Of a stretch of 64,000 nucleotides of DNA, positions 1-8,989 are shown piece by piece. The notes under the pieces were generated by a model, which saw nothing but the letters and a program-made list of their open reading frames with translations, was not told the origin of the DNA and did not search any database. The stretch is taken from contig JAOPKE010000003.1 of the NCBI GenBank assembly GCA_025517465.1, forward strand, positions 186,001 through 250,000, in the 5' to 3' direction. Numbering within the stretch: the stretch's first letter is position 1; every line of letters starts with the position of its first letter. This stretch comes from Halobacteria archaeon HArc-gm2 (GTDB lineage: Archaea > Halobacteriota > Halobacteria > Halobacteriales > Haloarculaceae). The translations under genes and the position numbers were made by a program.

Positions 1-561
1 TCAGGGCTCCACGTACGGGTCGTACGCGGTCGCGTCTTCGAGGACGTCCTGGAGAGCCGTGATGACGGTCGTTCCCTCGACGGGGTGGACGTCGAGCTTG
101 TTGGCGGCCGTCCGCTGTGTCATTTCGCCGGCCCTTACGCGGAGCGTATAGTGCAGCGCTGCCGCCAGTTTCGGAATTCCCTGCCGCTCGACGAACACCC
201 GAATATCCTCGTCGTCGTACTGTCGGCCGATGGCGTCGACGAGCACGGGCGTCGCGACCACTTCGCCGTGATCGGTGTCGACGGTGAGGTGAATCGGTTC
301 GACGGAGATCCGTGTGGGCGTCTCGTCTTCTTGACGCGTCAGGATGCCCATCTCTTCGAGCTCGCCGACGTACTTGTACGTCGTCGAGTGGGGAACGTCG
401 AGGTCCTCCTTGACCCTCTCGATAGCGACCGGGCCGTTTCGGAGGACGTAGACGTATAGTCTGGCCAACTGGGGTGTGGTCAGCAGTTCGGCGTAGGTGA
501 GGACGTCACTGAGTGTCTCCTCGGGGTTGGCGGAGTCAGTGAGCCGATAATCCGTCGACAT
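1..561 (-). CDS. Winged-helix transcriptional regulator (TrmB/HTH type)
   Basis: A 186-residue acidic protein, complete in the window (its TGA is the first triplet). Residues of about 25-85 read as a winged helix: a helical stretch around TTPQLARLYVYVLRNGPVAI, a recognition-helix-like VPHSTTYKYVGELEEMG, then a wing. The middle portion may be a small ligand or dimerisation domain. It probably regulates transcription in the cytoplasm; the target is unknown. ATG is preferred, but a GTG one codon upstream (564) is also possible. It is transcribed away from glmS, whose stop is about 200 bases off. Family-level call only. Confidence 0.72.
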   Translation of the reverse strand: MSTDYRLTDSANPEETLSDVLTYAELLTTPQLARLYVYVLRNGPVAIERVKEDLDVPHSTTYKYVGELEEMGILTRQEDETPTRISVEPIHLTVDTDHGEVVATPVLVDAIGRQYDDEDIRVFVERQGIPKLAAALHYTLRVRAGEMTQRTAANKLDVHPVEGTTVITALQDVLEDATAYDPYVEP

Positions 562-569
562 CACGATCC

Positions 570-592
570 ATATTATATGTATTGTGTATTAA
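570..592 (-). promoter_or_regulatory. AT-rich promoter of the winged-helix regulator gene
   Basis: Read on the minus strand, an AT-rich stretch with TTAATACACAATACATATAA lies just before the start codon. The TTAATA part is about 25-30 bases upstream, the usual place for a leaderless haloarchaeal TATA box. The closer ATACA repeats could be an autoregulatory operator; that is inference. Confidence 0.45.
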
Positions 593-766
593 TCCTTCCG
601 CTGCCCTGGATTAGTCGTCGAGACACCAGTGGGTTGTGGCAATATCCAGTGGCTCTCTATCGCGTAGCTAGGGTGTTTCGAGCCTGTCTGATGAAATGTC
701 AGTAGTCACAGCAAGGGCGGGTGTCGAATGGGTGCGCTCACTGGAAAGGGGACGACAGCAGCGTTC

Positions 767-2557
767 TTATTCCACTGTCACACTCTTCGCCAGGTTCCGC
801 GGCTTGTCGATGGAGCGCCCGAGGAAGTTCGCGGTGTGATAGGCCGCCAGCTGGAGCTGGACGTTCGCCAGCACCGCGGCGGCGCGCGGATGAGTCTCCG
901 GGATGGTCAGGACGTGGTCGGCGTAGCGTTCGATGTCCGACTGGCCGTCGGTGACCGCGACGACGGGGGCGTCACGGGCCTCGACCTCCTTGACGTTGCC
1001 CACGGTCTTGGTCGCCTGCTCGCCGTCGCCGACCGTCGTGGCGAAGACGGGCGTGTCCTCGGTGACCAGGGCGAGGGTGCCGTGTTTCAGTTCGCCCGCG
1101 GCGAAGCCTTCGGCGTGTTTGTACGTTATCTCCTTCATCTTCAGCGCGCCCTCAAGGGCGACGGGGTGCATGTGGCCCCGGCCGATGAAGAAGTACGAGT
1201 CCGCGTCCTGGTAGTGCTCGGCGACTTCCTTCGCGTCGGAGTCGTCGATGAGTTCCTGGACCTGGCCGGGGAGGTCCCGCAGCGCGGCGATGATCTCCCG
1301 GGCCTCGTCGGAGCGCGTCGTCGCCAGCGCGAGCAGGTTGAGCGCGCCGAGCTGGCTGGAGAACGTCTTCGAGGCGGCGACGCCGATCTCCGGGCCGGCG
1401 CGGATGTACAGCGCGTGGTCGCACTCGCGGGCCGCCGTCGAGCCGACGACGTTGGTGACCGCGAGCGTGCGCGCGCCGCGGTGGCGCGCCTCTCGGAGCG
1501 CGGAGAGGGTGTCGGCGGTCTCCCCGCTCTGGGTGACGCCGACGACGAGCGCGTCGCCGATGGGCGGCGGGCTGGTGGCGTATTCGCTGGCGAGGAACGC
1601 CTGGGCGGGGATGCCCGCGGACTGGAACAGCTGGGCGGCGTAGAAGGCCGCGTGGTAGCTCGTGCCGCAGGCGACGAACTGGACGCCCGTTGGCGAGAGG
1701 TCGCCCAGGTCGCCGATGTCGACGGAGGCAGAGAGTTCGTCGACGCGACCGCGCAGGCACTGCCGGAGCGCACGCGGTTGCTCGTGAATCTCCTTGAGCA
1801 TGTAGTGGTCGTAGCCGCTCTTGCCGGTCTCCTCGGGGTCCCAGGAGACGGTGTCGACCGCCTTCTCGACGACGGTGCCGTCGACGTCGGAGACTTCCCA
1901 GCCGTCGGGACTGATGCGGGCGTACTCGCCGTCGTCCAGGTAGACGACCTGGTCGGTGAAATCGCGGAACGCGGGGACGTCGCTGGCGAAAAACGTCGCG
2001 TCCTCTCCCAGGCCGAGCACGAGGGGGGAGTCGTTACGTGCGACGAACACCGACTCGGTGCCGGCGACGGTGAGCGCGACGGCGTAGCTGCCCGCCAGTT
2101 GCTCGACGGCCTGTCGGAACGCCGCTTCGGGGTCCAGCCCGTCGTTCAGCGCGTCCTCGACGAGGTGGGGGACGACTTCCGTGTCCGTGTCGGAGTGGAA
2201 CGTGTGGCCCGCCGCGACGAGTTCGTCGCGCAGGGACTGGTAGTTCTCGATGATACCGTTGTGGACGACGGCGACGTTTCCGGTGCAATCCTGGTGCGGG
2301 TGGGCGTTCTCGTCGGTCGGCGGGCCGTGTGTCGACCAGCGGGTGTGGCCCATGCCGACGGTCCCCTCGACAGTCATGCCGCTGAGGTGCTCGCGCAGGT
2401 CCTCGATCTCGCCGGCGCACTTGCGCACGTCGAGGCTCTCGTCGGCAAGCGCGACGCCCGCCGAGTCGTAGCCCCGGTACTCCAGTTTCGAGAGGCCGTG
2501 GACGAGCGTGTCGAGCGTGTCCTCGCCGCGGCCGGCACAGCCGATTATCCCGCACAT
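767..2557 (-). CDS. glmS: Glutamine--fructose-6-phosphate aminotransferase (isomerizing)
   Basis: A 596-residue GlmS that makes glucosamine-6-phosphate from fructose-6-phosphate and glutamine, the first committed step to UDP-GlcNAc. The protein begins MCGIIGCAG, so after Met removal Cys2 is the class II amidotransferase nucleophile. Residues of about 1-215 are the glutaminase domain (GHTRWSTHGPPTDENAHPH). Two SIS domains follow (FVACGTSYHAA; SQSGETADT-type sugar-binding loop), and the tail LAKSVTVE matches the family C terminus. The start codon overlaps the stop of upstream glmU (TAATG), so the two are translationally coupled. Length is normal for the family. Confidence 0.96.
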   Translation of the reverse strand: MCGIIGCAGRGEDTLDTLVHGLSKLEYRGYDSAGVALADESLDVRKCAGEIEDLREHLSGMTVEGTVGMGHTRWSTHGPPTDENAHPHQDCTGNVAVVHNGIIENYQSLRDELVAAGHTFHSDTDTEVVPHLVEDALNDGLDPEAAFRQAVEQLAGSYAVALTVAGTESVFVARNDSPLVLGLGEDATFFASDVPAFRDFTDQVVYLDDGEYARISPDGWEVSDVDGTVVEKAVDTVSWDPEETGKSGYDHYMLKEIHEQPRALRQCLRGRVDELSASVDIGDLGDLSPTGVQFVACGTSYHAAFYAAQLFQSAGIPAQAFLASEYATSPPPIGDALVVGVTQSGETADTLSALREARHRGARTLAVTNVVGSTAARECDHALYIRAGPEIGVAASKTFSSQLGALNLLALATTRSDEAREIIAALRDLPGQVQELIDDSDAKEVAEHYQDADSYFFIGRGHMHPVALEGALKMKEITYKHAEGFAAGELKHGTLALVTEDTPVFATTVGDGEQATKTVGNVKEVEARDAPVVAVTDGQSDIERYADHVLTIPETHPRAAAVLANVQLQLAAYHTANFLGRSIDKPRNLAKSVTVE

Positions 2558-3750
2558 TATCGCACCACCTCCACGCCCTCGCCGACGTGGCCGTAGGCGT
2601 GCACGCCGGAGTGGAGCGTCGCCTTCGGGCCGACGAGCGTGCCCGGGGAGAGCGAGACGTTGCCACGGGCCCGCACGCGGTCGGCCAGTACCGCACCGAG
2701 TCGCTGGTCCTCGTAGACGTCGGTGCCGACCTGGACGTCGGCCGGGCCGCCCGGGATGGTGGTGTTCGCGCCGAGCGTGGTGTCCTGGCCGACGACGGCG
2801 TCGATGATGGTCGAGCCCGCGTCGACGCGCGCGTCCACGTCGAGCACCGAGTTCCGTATCGTCGCGTTCGCGCCGACGGTCACGTTGTCACCCAGCGCGG
2901 TGTTCGACCCGACGACGGCGTTGGGGCCGACTTCGCAGTCGGGGCCGACGACGACGGGGCCCTGGAGGGTCGCGTCCTCGTGGACCGTCGCGGAGTCGTC
3001 GACCCAGACGCCGTCGGCGCGTTCGTCTTCGACGACGCGTCCGCGGGCGAGCACCTCCCGGGCGACGGCGAGCAGGTCCCACGGGTAGGTCGCGTCGACC
3101 CACATCCCGTCGGTCATGATCGCCCGCACGCGGCCGCGTTCGATGAGCCGGGCGATGGTGTCGGTCAGGGCGAGTTCCCCGTCCGAGCGGGGCGTCTCGT
3201 CGATGGCGCCGAAGATGCTCTCGGGGAAGGCGTAGATCCCCCCGTTTATCAGTCGGTACTGGTTGGAGTCGGGCTTCTCGACGATGGAGACGAGGTCGCC
3301 GTCGCGGAGGTCGACGGCGCCGTAGCGCTGTGCGTCGGCGCGCTCGATCACCGCGAGCGCGGGCGTGTCCTGGTCCTCCTCGAAGTGGTCGACGACGGAG
3401 GCGACCGTCGCCCCGTCGATGAGGCGGTCGCCGTTGACGACGAGGACGGGGCCGTCGACGACGGAGCGGGCCTGGAGGAGGGCGTGGCCGCTGCCGAGCT
3501 GTTTTGCCTGGGTGACGTAGGAGATCGGGACGTCGCGGTACGTGGGACCGAAGTAGTCCTTGACGCGGTCGCGCTTGTAGCCGACGACGGCGACGATTCG
3601 GCTGATGCCGGCGTCGATCAGCGCGTCGAAGACGTACTCGAGGATAGGGCGGTTCGCCGCTGGCAGCATCGGCTTGGGGCGGTTACGCGTCATCGGACGC
3701 AACCTGGTCCCCTCGCCTGCCGCGAGGACGACGGCTGTTCGAACGCTCAT
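2557..3750 (-). CDS. glmU: Bifunctional sugar-1-phosphate nucleotidylyltransferase/acetyltransferase (GlmU type)
   Basis: A 397-residue enzyme. The N-terminal nucleotidyltransferase domain has the signature LAAGEGTRLRPMTRNRPKPM and the product-binding stretch VNGDRLIDG. The C-terminal third is a left-handed beta-helix of hexapeptide repeats (GPDCEVGPNAVVGSNTALGD). In archaea such proteins acetylate glucosamine-1-phosphate and convert it to UDP-GlcNAc. Adjacency to glmS supports that role over a generic glucose-1-phosphate thymidylyltransferase. The start at MSVRTAVVLAAG is chosen because an in-frame Met ten codons upstream would add a sequence with no family similarity. The product probably feeds N-glycosylation of surface proteins. 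Confidence 0.88.
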   Translation of the reverse strand: MSVRTAVVLAAGEGTRLRPMTRNRPKPMLPAANRPILEYVFDALIDAGISRIVAVVGYKRDRVKDYFGPTYRDVPISYVTQAKQLGSGHALLQARSVVDGPVLVVNGDRLIDGATVASVVDHFEEDQDTPALAVIERADAQRYGAVDLRDGDLVSIVEKPDSNQYRLINGGIYAFPESIFGAIDETPRSDGELALTDTIARLIERGRVRAIMTDGMWVDATYPWDLLAVAREVLARGRVVEDERADGVWVDDSATVHEDATLQGPVVVGPDCEVGPNAVVGSNTALGDNVTVGANATIRNSVLDVDARVDAGSTIIDAVVGQDTTLGANTTIPGGPADVQVGTDVYEDQRLGAVLADRVRARGNVSLSPGTLVGPKATLHSGVHAYGHVGEGVEVVR

Positions 3751-4008
3751 ACAGCAGTAGACTGCGGGAGGCACTTTCAACGTTGTGTCCCTACTACCGT
3801 TCGCGAGAACGCTAGACGGTGGCTAATCCGCCCGTTCGTCCAGTTTTCTGTGGAACGCCCTCGCTACTGATCGGCAATTCTCCGGAGAGGAACACCCGGT
3901 ACGACATTGCTTCGCATCGGCCCGGCTGGTTCACGAGAATCCGACTGGCAAAACTGGCTAGCGCCGCCAACGACAAACCATTAGGCCCGCAGTCTCGAAA
4001 CTCCGGCC

Positions 4009-4905
4009 ATGACAGACGTGGACCTGGAGTCGGAGCAGTACGAGAAACACCGCGAAGCCGGGCGAATTCTGGCCGACGTGCGCGACGAGGCCGCGGAGAT
4101 GGTCGAAGTCGGCGTCTCCCACCTGGAAGTCGCCGAGTGGGCCGAAGAGGAGATCCGCGAACTCGGCGGCGAGCCGGCGTTCCCGGTCAACATCAGCATC
4201 GACCACGAGGCCGCACACGCCACGCCGAGCAAGGACGACGAGGCGACCTTCGGCGAGGAGATGGTGAACCTCGACATCGGAGTCCACGTCGACGGCTGGC
4301 TGGCCGACACCGCCGTGACGGTGGACCTGTCGGGCAACGACGACCTCGCGCAGGCCCCCGCGGACGCGCTGGAGGCCGCCATCGACACCGTCGCGCCGGG
4401 CGTCAGCACCGGCGAGGTCGGCGCCGCCATCGAAGAGCAGATCGAGGGCCACGGCTTCAACCCCGTCGTCAACCTCACCGGCCACGGCCTGGGCCACTGG
4501 GAGCAACACACCAAGCCGAACATCCCGAACCGCGAGATTGCCCAGGGCGCCACCTTCGACGTCGGCGACGTCGTCGCCGTCGAACCGTTCGCCACCACCG
4601 GCGGCGGCAAGGTCAACGAAGGCACCGACGAGGAGATCTTCGCGCTCGAACGCGAGGGCACGGTGCGCAACCGCGCCGCCCGCCAGGTCCTCGAACAGAT
4701 CACCGAGGAGTTCAGGACGCTCCCCTTCGCGGCCCGGTGGCTCGACTCGCCGCGCGCGAAGATGGCGCTCCGCCGGCTCAAGCAGAACGACATCGTCCAC
4801 GGCTACCCCGTCCTGCAGGAAGCTGAAGGCGAACTCGTGAGCCAGAAGGAACACACCCTCATCGTCACCGAGGACGGCTGTGAGGTCACCACGCGGTCGC
4901 GGTAG
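4009..4905 (+). CDS. map: Methionine aminopeptidase, type II
   Basis: A 298-residue cytosolic metalloprotease that removes the initiator methionine. The pita-bread fold is recognisable: HVDGWLADTAVTVDLS contains the first metal-binding Asp, HGLGHWEQHTKPNIPN the catalytic His region, and VVAVEPFAT the metal-binding Glu. The roughly 60-residue helical insertion between the last two metal ligands (about residues 205-265) is typical of type II archaeal and eukaryotic enzymes. It is monocistronic and convergent with a small membrane-protein gene. Confidence 0.95.
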   Translation: MTDVDLESEQYEKHREAGRILADVRDEAAEMVEVGVSHLEVAEWAEEEIRELGGEPAFPVNISIDHEAAHATPSKDDEATFGEEMVNLDIGVHVDGWLADTAVTVDLSGNDDLAQAPADALEAAIDTVAPGVSTGEVGAAIEEQIEGHGFNPVVNLTGHGLGHWEQHTKPNIPNREIAQGATFDVGDVVAVEPFATTGGGKVNEGTDEEIFALEREGTVRNRAARQVLEQITEEFRTLPFAARWLDSPRAKMALRRLKQNDIVHGYPVLQEAEGELVSQKEHTLIVTEDGCEVTTRSR

Positions 4906-4955
4906 GTTTCGGGCTCCAGCTCTCTTTGCTTGCTCCCGCCGAGAATGAGGCGAGT

Positions 4956-5000
4956 GGTCGCTGTCGTGAGAGCAACCGCGGCTGCGAAGCGACCTCTCAC
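4956..5000. terminator. Overlapping inverted repeats between convergent genes
   Basis: Two 7-bp inverted repeats overlap: GGTCGCT (4956-4962) with AGCGACC (4988-4994), and GTGAGAG (4966-4972) with CTCTCAC (4994-5000). They lie between map and the convergent small membrane-protein gene. They may form alternative hairpins serving as a two-way terminator; there is no clear T tract, so this is tentative. Confidence 0.3.
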
Positions 5001-5034
5001 AATCGTGCCGTGTGGCCTGTACAGGAGGTTTCAC

Positions 5035-5217
5035 TCATCGTTTAATGGCGATACTGGTAACAGCAGTCCCGGCTACCGCGAGAAGCAATCCCACTCCAGA
5101 AAGGGCATCGATTGATTCGCCCACTATGAGGAAGACGATCGCGAGCAACGTCATTTGTACCCCCGCAAACATTGCTTTCACGTTCGGTTCATCTCCAGTC
5201 ATACCGAACAACGACAT
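5035..5217 (-). CDS. Small two-helix membrane protein, unknown function
   Basis: A 60-residue protein with two hydrophobic segments (about residues 15-33 and 38-56: MTLLAIVFLIVG and GVGLLLAVAGTAVTSIAI) joined by a short loop. Base composition is clearly less GC-rich than map. It resembles half of a small drug-resistance or EamA unit in general character, but no motif supports a transporter call. It is probably a real gene because its codon pattern and start are intact. Confidence 0.5.
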   Translation of the reverse strand: MSLFGMTGDEPNVKAMFAGVQMTLLAIVFLIVGESIDALSGVGLLLAVAGTAVTSIAIKR

Positions 5218-5314
5218 GTAGGACTGCTAAATTGTTACCGGTCACTTCAGACGTCTACTGAACAGACAGTCCGGCAGACCGAACCTGCAACCAGAACCGA
5301 CTCCATCCGCGGTG

Positions 5315-5623
5315 CTAGATGTCGTCCGTCGGCTCGTGTTCGTCGCGCATTCGTTCGACTTCGGTGGCGTACCGTTCCCGAGTCGCCTCGTCCTCGACGG
5401 CACCGAGGTTCGAGCGGGAGACGAGTACCGATGCGCTCGTCCCGCGCGAGTCGCTGAAACTCGTGAGCGCCCGTTCCTTCCGGTAGTCACGGCGGCCGTC
5501 GGGCGTGGCGTAGGTGAGAATGATCAGGTTCTGTTCGTCGTCGGAGTAGGTCCGCTCGACGAGCCAGACGCGTTCCTCGTCGCTCGCCGCCGGTTCGGCC
5601 TCGTCCACCGAGTTCGCGACCAT
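5315..5623 (-). CDS. Conserved-looking acidic hypothetical protein
   Basis: A 102-residue soluble acidic protein, MVANSVDEAEP..., not assigned to a family. A central beta-rich part (VWLVERTYSDDEQNLIILTY) is followed by a basic patch (GRRDYRKERAL) and a charged C terminus. ATG at 5623 is chosen. A reading frame continues upstream to a TTG at 5746, but the upstream residues are low in acidic character and look like leader. A TATA-like TATAAAATATC on the minus strand near 5730-5743 would then leave a leader of about 80-90 bases. Confidence 0.5.
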   Translation of the reverse strand: MVANSVDEAEPAASDEERVWLVERTYSDDEQNLIILTYATPDGRRDYRKERALTSFSDSRGTSASVLVSRSNLGAVEDEATRERYATEVERMRDEHEPTDDI

Positions 5624-5846
5624 GCTCGTGCTTCGGACGCCAGCCGTTTCCCCTTTCCCCAGTCCGGGTGTGATACTGCCCCAGACGCCGCTTTCACTTT
5701 CGCTCCGGTACCCACACGTTTTTAGTTCAGCAGATATTTTATACAATTAGGGGTCAGGGCTAAAGTCACACGCTCCGTGACCCCGTTCCCATCCTCTCGA
5801 CGTCGACACCGGACAGCTGCCGGACTACCGGGAGACCGTCGTCGGA

Positions 5847-7088
5847 CTACCGCTGGACGAGGTCGAAGAGCCGGTCGAACCAGCCGGCGCGACCAGTGAT
5901 CGGTCTGTCGGAGTCGAACAGTCGGACAGTCAGATAGATCATCCCTGCGGCGAAGACGAGTTCGTAGGCGAGCCCGGCCACGACCAGCTCTGTCCCGCCG
6001 AACAGCAACTGCTTGGGCGCGATGACGGGGTGCGTGAACGGGATGAGGAACAGCACAGCCTGCATCGGGAGCGACAGCGAGGAGAAGTCGGTGAACATCG
6101 TCATGAAGAACGGCACCATCGTCAGTCCGACGAGGGGAAGGAGTAGCATCTGGGCTCCCTGCTGACTGTCCGCGAAGATGCCGAGCGAGAGAGCGAGCGC
6201 CAGCGTCCCGACGAGCGCCAGGAACAGCGAGAGCCCGATCAGAACGTATTCCAGCCCGCCGAGCGTGAGTGCACTGGTCGCCCCACCCGCGAAGTCACCG
6301 CCGACCTGGAGGAAGCTCAGACCAACCATGTAGACCGCGGTGGCGAACAGGCCGATGGCCGAGCCGCCGACCAGTTTCGCGGCGACGATGGTCCGGCGCG
6401 GCACCGGCATCGTCAACAGCGTCTCCAGCGTGCGATTCTCCGTCTCGCTGGCCATCGAGTTCATCACCATCTGACCGGAGAAGAGGATGGTCACGGTGAT
6501 CACCGCCGGGACGAAGAAGAACTGGCCGGCCAGCGTCGCCGACAGTTCGGCCGGAGATGTCTCGATCCGCTCGCCGCGGACGATAGTCGTGTACGAGTGG
6601 CCAATGGGGTCGAGTTCGGCCCGCGTCGCGCCCGTCTTCGCCACGGTGACGTTCGTCGCGGCGCGCTGGAGCACGCGCTCGACGTCGGCCGACGAGACGG
6701 CGCCGAACAGACTGACACTGTCGGTGACCGTGTACACGTGGACGGTCCCGCGCTCCCCGTTCTCGATCCGCTCCGAGAAGTTCGTCGGTATCACCACCAC
6801 CGACTCGCCGTCGGCGGCCCGCGTCTCACGAATGGCGGCCTCCCGGTCTGTCCCCCGATAGCTGACGTTGGCCTCCGACCGGAGCGTCTCGGCGACAACG
6901 GTCCCGTACTCCCCGTCGTCGTGGTCGACGACGCCGACAATGGGGTCGCCCGCACCCGAATCAGCCACCGCGCCGATGCCCTGCCCCATGCCGACGAACA
7001 GCACCGGAATCAGCAGGATCGGGAGGATGTACTGGGGCCGGAGGAGTTCGCGGGCCTCCTTCCAGACGAGTCTGAGGAAGGGCCTCAC
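5847..7088 (-). CDS. ABC-2 type transporter permease
   Basis: A 413-residue membrane protein of the ABC-2/NatB type. An N-terminal helix (PQYILPILLIPVLFVGMG) is followed by a large extracellular domain (about residues 45-185), then about five more helices ending near VFAAGMIYLTVRLF. The motif NSMASETENRTLETLLTMPV before helix 2 is characteristic of this permease class. GTG start (VRPFLRLVWKEARELL) is chosen because anything further upstream enters the ATPase gene. With the adjacent ATPase it likely forms an exporter; the substrate is unknown. Confidence 0.88.
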   Translation of the reverse strand: MRPFLRLVWKEARELLRPQYILPILLIPVLFVGMGQGIGAVADSGAGDPIVGVVDHDDGEYGTVVAETLRSEANVSYRGTDREAAIRETRAADGESVVVIPTNFSERIENGERGTVHVYTVTDSVSLFGAVSSADVERVLQRAATNVTVAKTGATRAELDPIGHSYTTIVRGERIETSPAELSATLAGQFFFVPAVITVTILFSGQMVMNSMASETENRTLETLLTMPVPRRTIVAAKLVGGSAIGLFATAVYMVGLSFLQVGGDFAGGATSALTLGGLEYVLIGLSLFLALVGTLALALSLGIFADSQQGAQMLLLPLVGLTMVPFFMTMFTDFSSLSLPMQAVLFLIPFTHPVIAPKQLLFGGTELVVAGLAYELVFAAGMIYLTVRLFDSDRPITGRAGWFDRLFDLVQR

Positions 7089-7143
7089 GAGACCACCTCC
7101 GGACCGACGGTCCGGCGTAGCCGCGCTCGCTCTCGACGGTCGT

Positions 7144-7875
7144 TCACGCGACCACCTCCATGAACACGTCCTCGAGGTTGGCAACGTCGTAGCGCTCCAG
7201 CAGTTCCGCGGGCGACCCCTGGGCGACGATCTGTCCGTCGTCGAGCAGCCCCACCCGGTCACAGAGGTACTCGACTTCGAGCATGTCGTGGGAGGACAGC
7301 AGAACCGAGCGGTCCTCGTCGGGGTAGGACTTGATGATCTCCCGGACCTTGCGGGAGTTGCGCACGTCCAGTCCCGACGTCGGTTCGTCGAGGATGACCA
7401 GTTCGGGTTCGGTCATCAGCGCGCTGGCGAGCAACAGTTTCCGCGTCATTCCTTTGCTGTACTCGCCCACGGTGTCGTCGATGCGCTCGCCCAGGTCGGC
7501 CATCTCGACGCCCTGAGCCACGTACTCGTCGGCGTCCCCGTAGAAGTCCGCGACGAACCGGAGGTTCTTCCGCCCCGAGATGGACTCGTAGGCGCCGGCC
7601 TCGTCGGGCAGGTACCGTATCGACTCCCGCACGTCGATCGCCGCCTGCTCGACGTCGTGTCCGCAGACGGTGACGTCGCCGTCGTCGACGTGCAACAGCG
7701 TCGCTAGCGTCCGAAGGGTCGTCGACTTGCCCGCGCCGTTCGGGCCGACGAGGCCGAATATCTCCCCGCGGCGGACCTCGAAAGAGACGCTGTCCAGCGC
7801 CTGTACGTCGCCGTAGCGCTTCGCCAGTTCGTCCACAGAAACCGATGGCGGCGACATCTCGTATCTTGCCGACAC
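7144..7875 (-). CDS. ABC transporter ATP-binding protein
   Basis: A 243-residue ATPase with Walker A GPNGAGKST, Walker B LVILDEPTSGLD and switch His in LLSSHDM. The signature is YSKGM rather than LSGGQ, as is common in NatA/DrrA-type ATPases. It is upstream of, and co-oriented with, the ABC-2 permease (55-base gap), so the pair likely forms one exporter. A second possible start, MSPPSV, lies six codons in. It is a cytoplasmic subunit bound to the membrane partner. Confidence 0.93.
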   Translation of the reverse strand: MSARYEMSPPSVSVDELAKRYGDVQALDSVSFEVRRGEIFGLVGPNGAGKSTTLRTLATLLHVDDGDVTVCGHDVEQAAIDVRESIRYLPDEAGAYESISGRKNLRFVADFYGDADEYVAQGVEMADLGERIDDTVGEYSKGMTRKLLLASALMTEPELVILDEPTSGLDVRNSRKVREIIKSYPDEDRSVLLSSHDMLEVEYLCDRVGLLDDGQIVAQGSPAELLERYDVANLEDVFMEVVA

Positions 7876-7918
7876 GTCCGGAGGAACGGGTTTGAACGTA
7901 CCGGTACGCGGCCGAAAA

Positions 7919-8596
7919 CTACTCCGCGAAGCCCTGCAGGACGCCCTGGCCGTCGACCGCCCCGACGTCGGGGAGCGACGCCCGCTCGGGGTGGGGCATC
8001 ATCACTGCCACGTTGCCACTCTCGCCGACGATGCCAGCGACGTTGTGTTTCGACCCGTTGGGATTCGACTCGGGCGTCACCTCGCCCTGGGCATCGCAGT
8101 ACTTGAACAGGATCCGGTCGTCGGCTTCGAGTTCGTCGAGGCGGTCGTCGTCGATTTCGTAGCGACCCTCGCCGTGGGCGATGGGAAACTCGACGACCTC
8201 GCCCTCCTCGTACGCGCTGGTCCACGGCGTGTCGGCGTTCTCCACGCGGAGGTGGACGTGCTCGCACTGGAACCGCGCGCTCTCGTTGGTCGTGAACGCC
8301 CCCGGCGTCAGTCGCGACTCACAGCCCACCTGGGCGCCGTTGCAGACCCCCAGCACCGGGACACCATCGTTCGCTGCGTCGCGGACTTCGGCCATGATCG
8401 GCGACCGCGCTGCCATCGCTCCAGCGCGGAGGTAGTCCCCGTAGGAGAACCCGCCAGGGAGCATGATCCCAGAAACGTCCTCGGGCAGGCCGTCCTCGTG
8501 CCAGACGATTTCGGCGTCGATACCCAGATGTTCGAGGGCTTGCACGGAGTCGCGGTCGCAGTTCGACCCGCCGAATCGGATGACGGCGACTGTCAC
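7919..8596 (-). CDS. purQ: Phosphoribosylformylglycinamidine synthase glutaminase subunit
   Basis: A 225-residue class I glutamine amidotransferase that supplies ammonia to the FGAM synthase complex PurSQL in purine synthesis. Visible motifs are VIRFGGSNCDRD at the N terminus, GVCNGAQ with the nucleophilic Cys, and MPHPERA with the catalytic His. GTG at 8596, giving MTVAVIRFGG, is preferred over GTG at 8605 because it matches the family N terminus. It lies 52 bases downstream of purS on the same strand. purL is not in the window. Confidence 0.95.
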   Translation of the reverse strand: MTVAVIRFGGSNCDRDSVQALEHLGIDAEIVWHEDGLPEDVSGIMLPGGFSYGDYLRAGAMAARSPIMAEVRDAANDGVPVLGVCNGAQVGCESRLTPGAFTTNESARFQCEHVHLRVENADTPWTSAYEEGEVVEFPIAHGEGRYEIDDDRLDELEADDRILFKYCDAQGEVTPESNPNGSKHNVAGIVGESGNVAVMMPHPERASLPDVGAVDGQGVLQGFAE

Positions 8597-8648
8597 AGTG
8601 ACCACCCCGTGTGGGAACAGAGAGTCGTCGTCATGGAGACGGCGACGG

Positions 8649-8903
8649 TCATTCGGCCTGCTCGACCTCCACGTCGTAGTCGTGGATGGTCGGATTCGCC
8701 AGGAGCCGCTCGGCCATCTCGCCGGCCCGCTCGGCGGCGTCGTCGGCGTCCGCGGCGTCGAGGTCGATCTCGTAGCGGTCGGTCGAGCGCAACGCGTCGA
8801 GTTCGAAGCCCAGCCGGTCGAGCGCGCGCTTGGTGGTCTCGGCCTCGGGGTCCAGCACGCCCCGCTTGAGCCGAACCGTCACCGTGGCGGTGTACGCGGT
8901 CAT
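8649..8903 (-). CDS. purS: Phosphoribosylformylglycinamidine synthase subunit PurS
   Basis: An 84-residue PurS, MTAYTATVTVRLKRGVLDPE..., the small dimeric bridging subunit of the PurSQL complex. The VRLKRGVLDPEAETTKRAL segment and a two-layer alpha/beta length match the family. The start is the Met immediately before TAYTATV; the frame upstream has no similarity. It is the first gene of a purS-purQ operon. Confidence 0.94.
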   Translation of the reverse strand: MTAYTATVTVRLKRGVLDPEAETTKRALDRLGFELDALRSTDRYEIDLDAADADDAAERAGEMAERLLANPTIHDYDVEVEQAE

Positions 8904-8989
8904 TAGGTGTGTGGCGGTGTGGGCCGGAGAAAACGCTTGTGTTCTGGTGGTCAATATGGGTTTGCTGACTTTTGGGATCAAGTAATGGA

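Noticed and set aside
728-2596. Long plus-strand open frame opposite glmS
   Set aside because: It is antisense to a clear GlmS with intact motifs. High GC at third positions leaves long stop-free frames on the other strand; the translation is Arg/Val/Gly/Asp-rich with no family pattern.
5624-5746. N-terminal extension of the 5315-5623 gene to a TTG at 5746
   Set aside because: The TTG lies within the TATA-like sequence and the added residues lack acidic bias, so the internal ATG is preferred.
7144-7875. ABC ATPase signature YSKGM seen as a defect
   Set aside because: This variant is common in NatA/DrrA-type ATPases, and Walker A, Walker B and the switch His are intact, so it is not evidence of inactivity.
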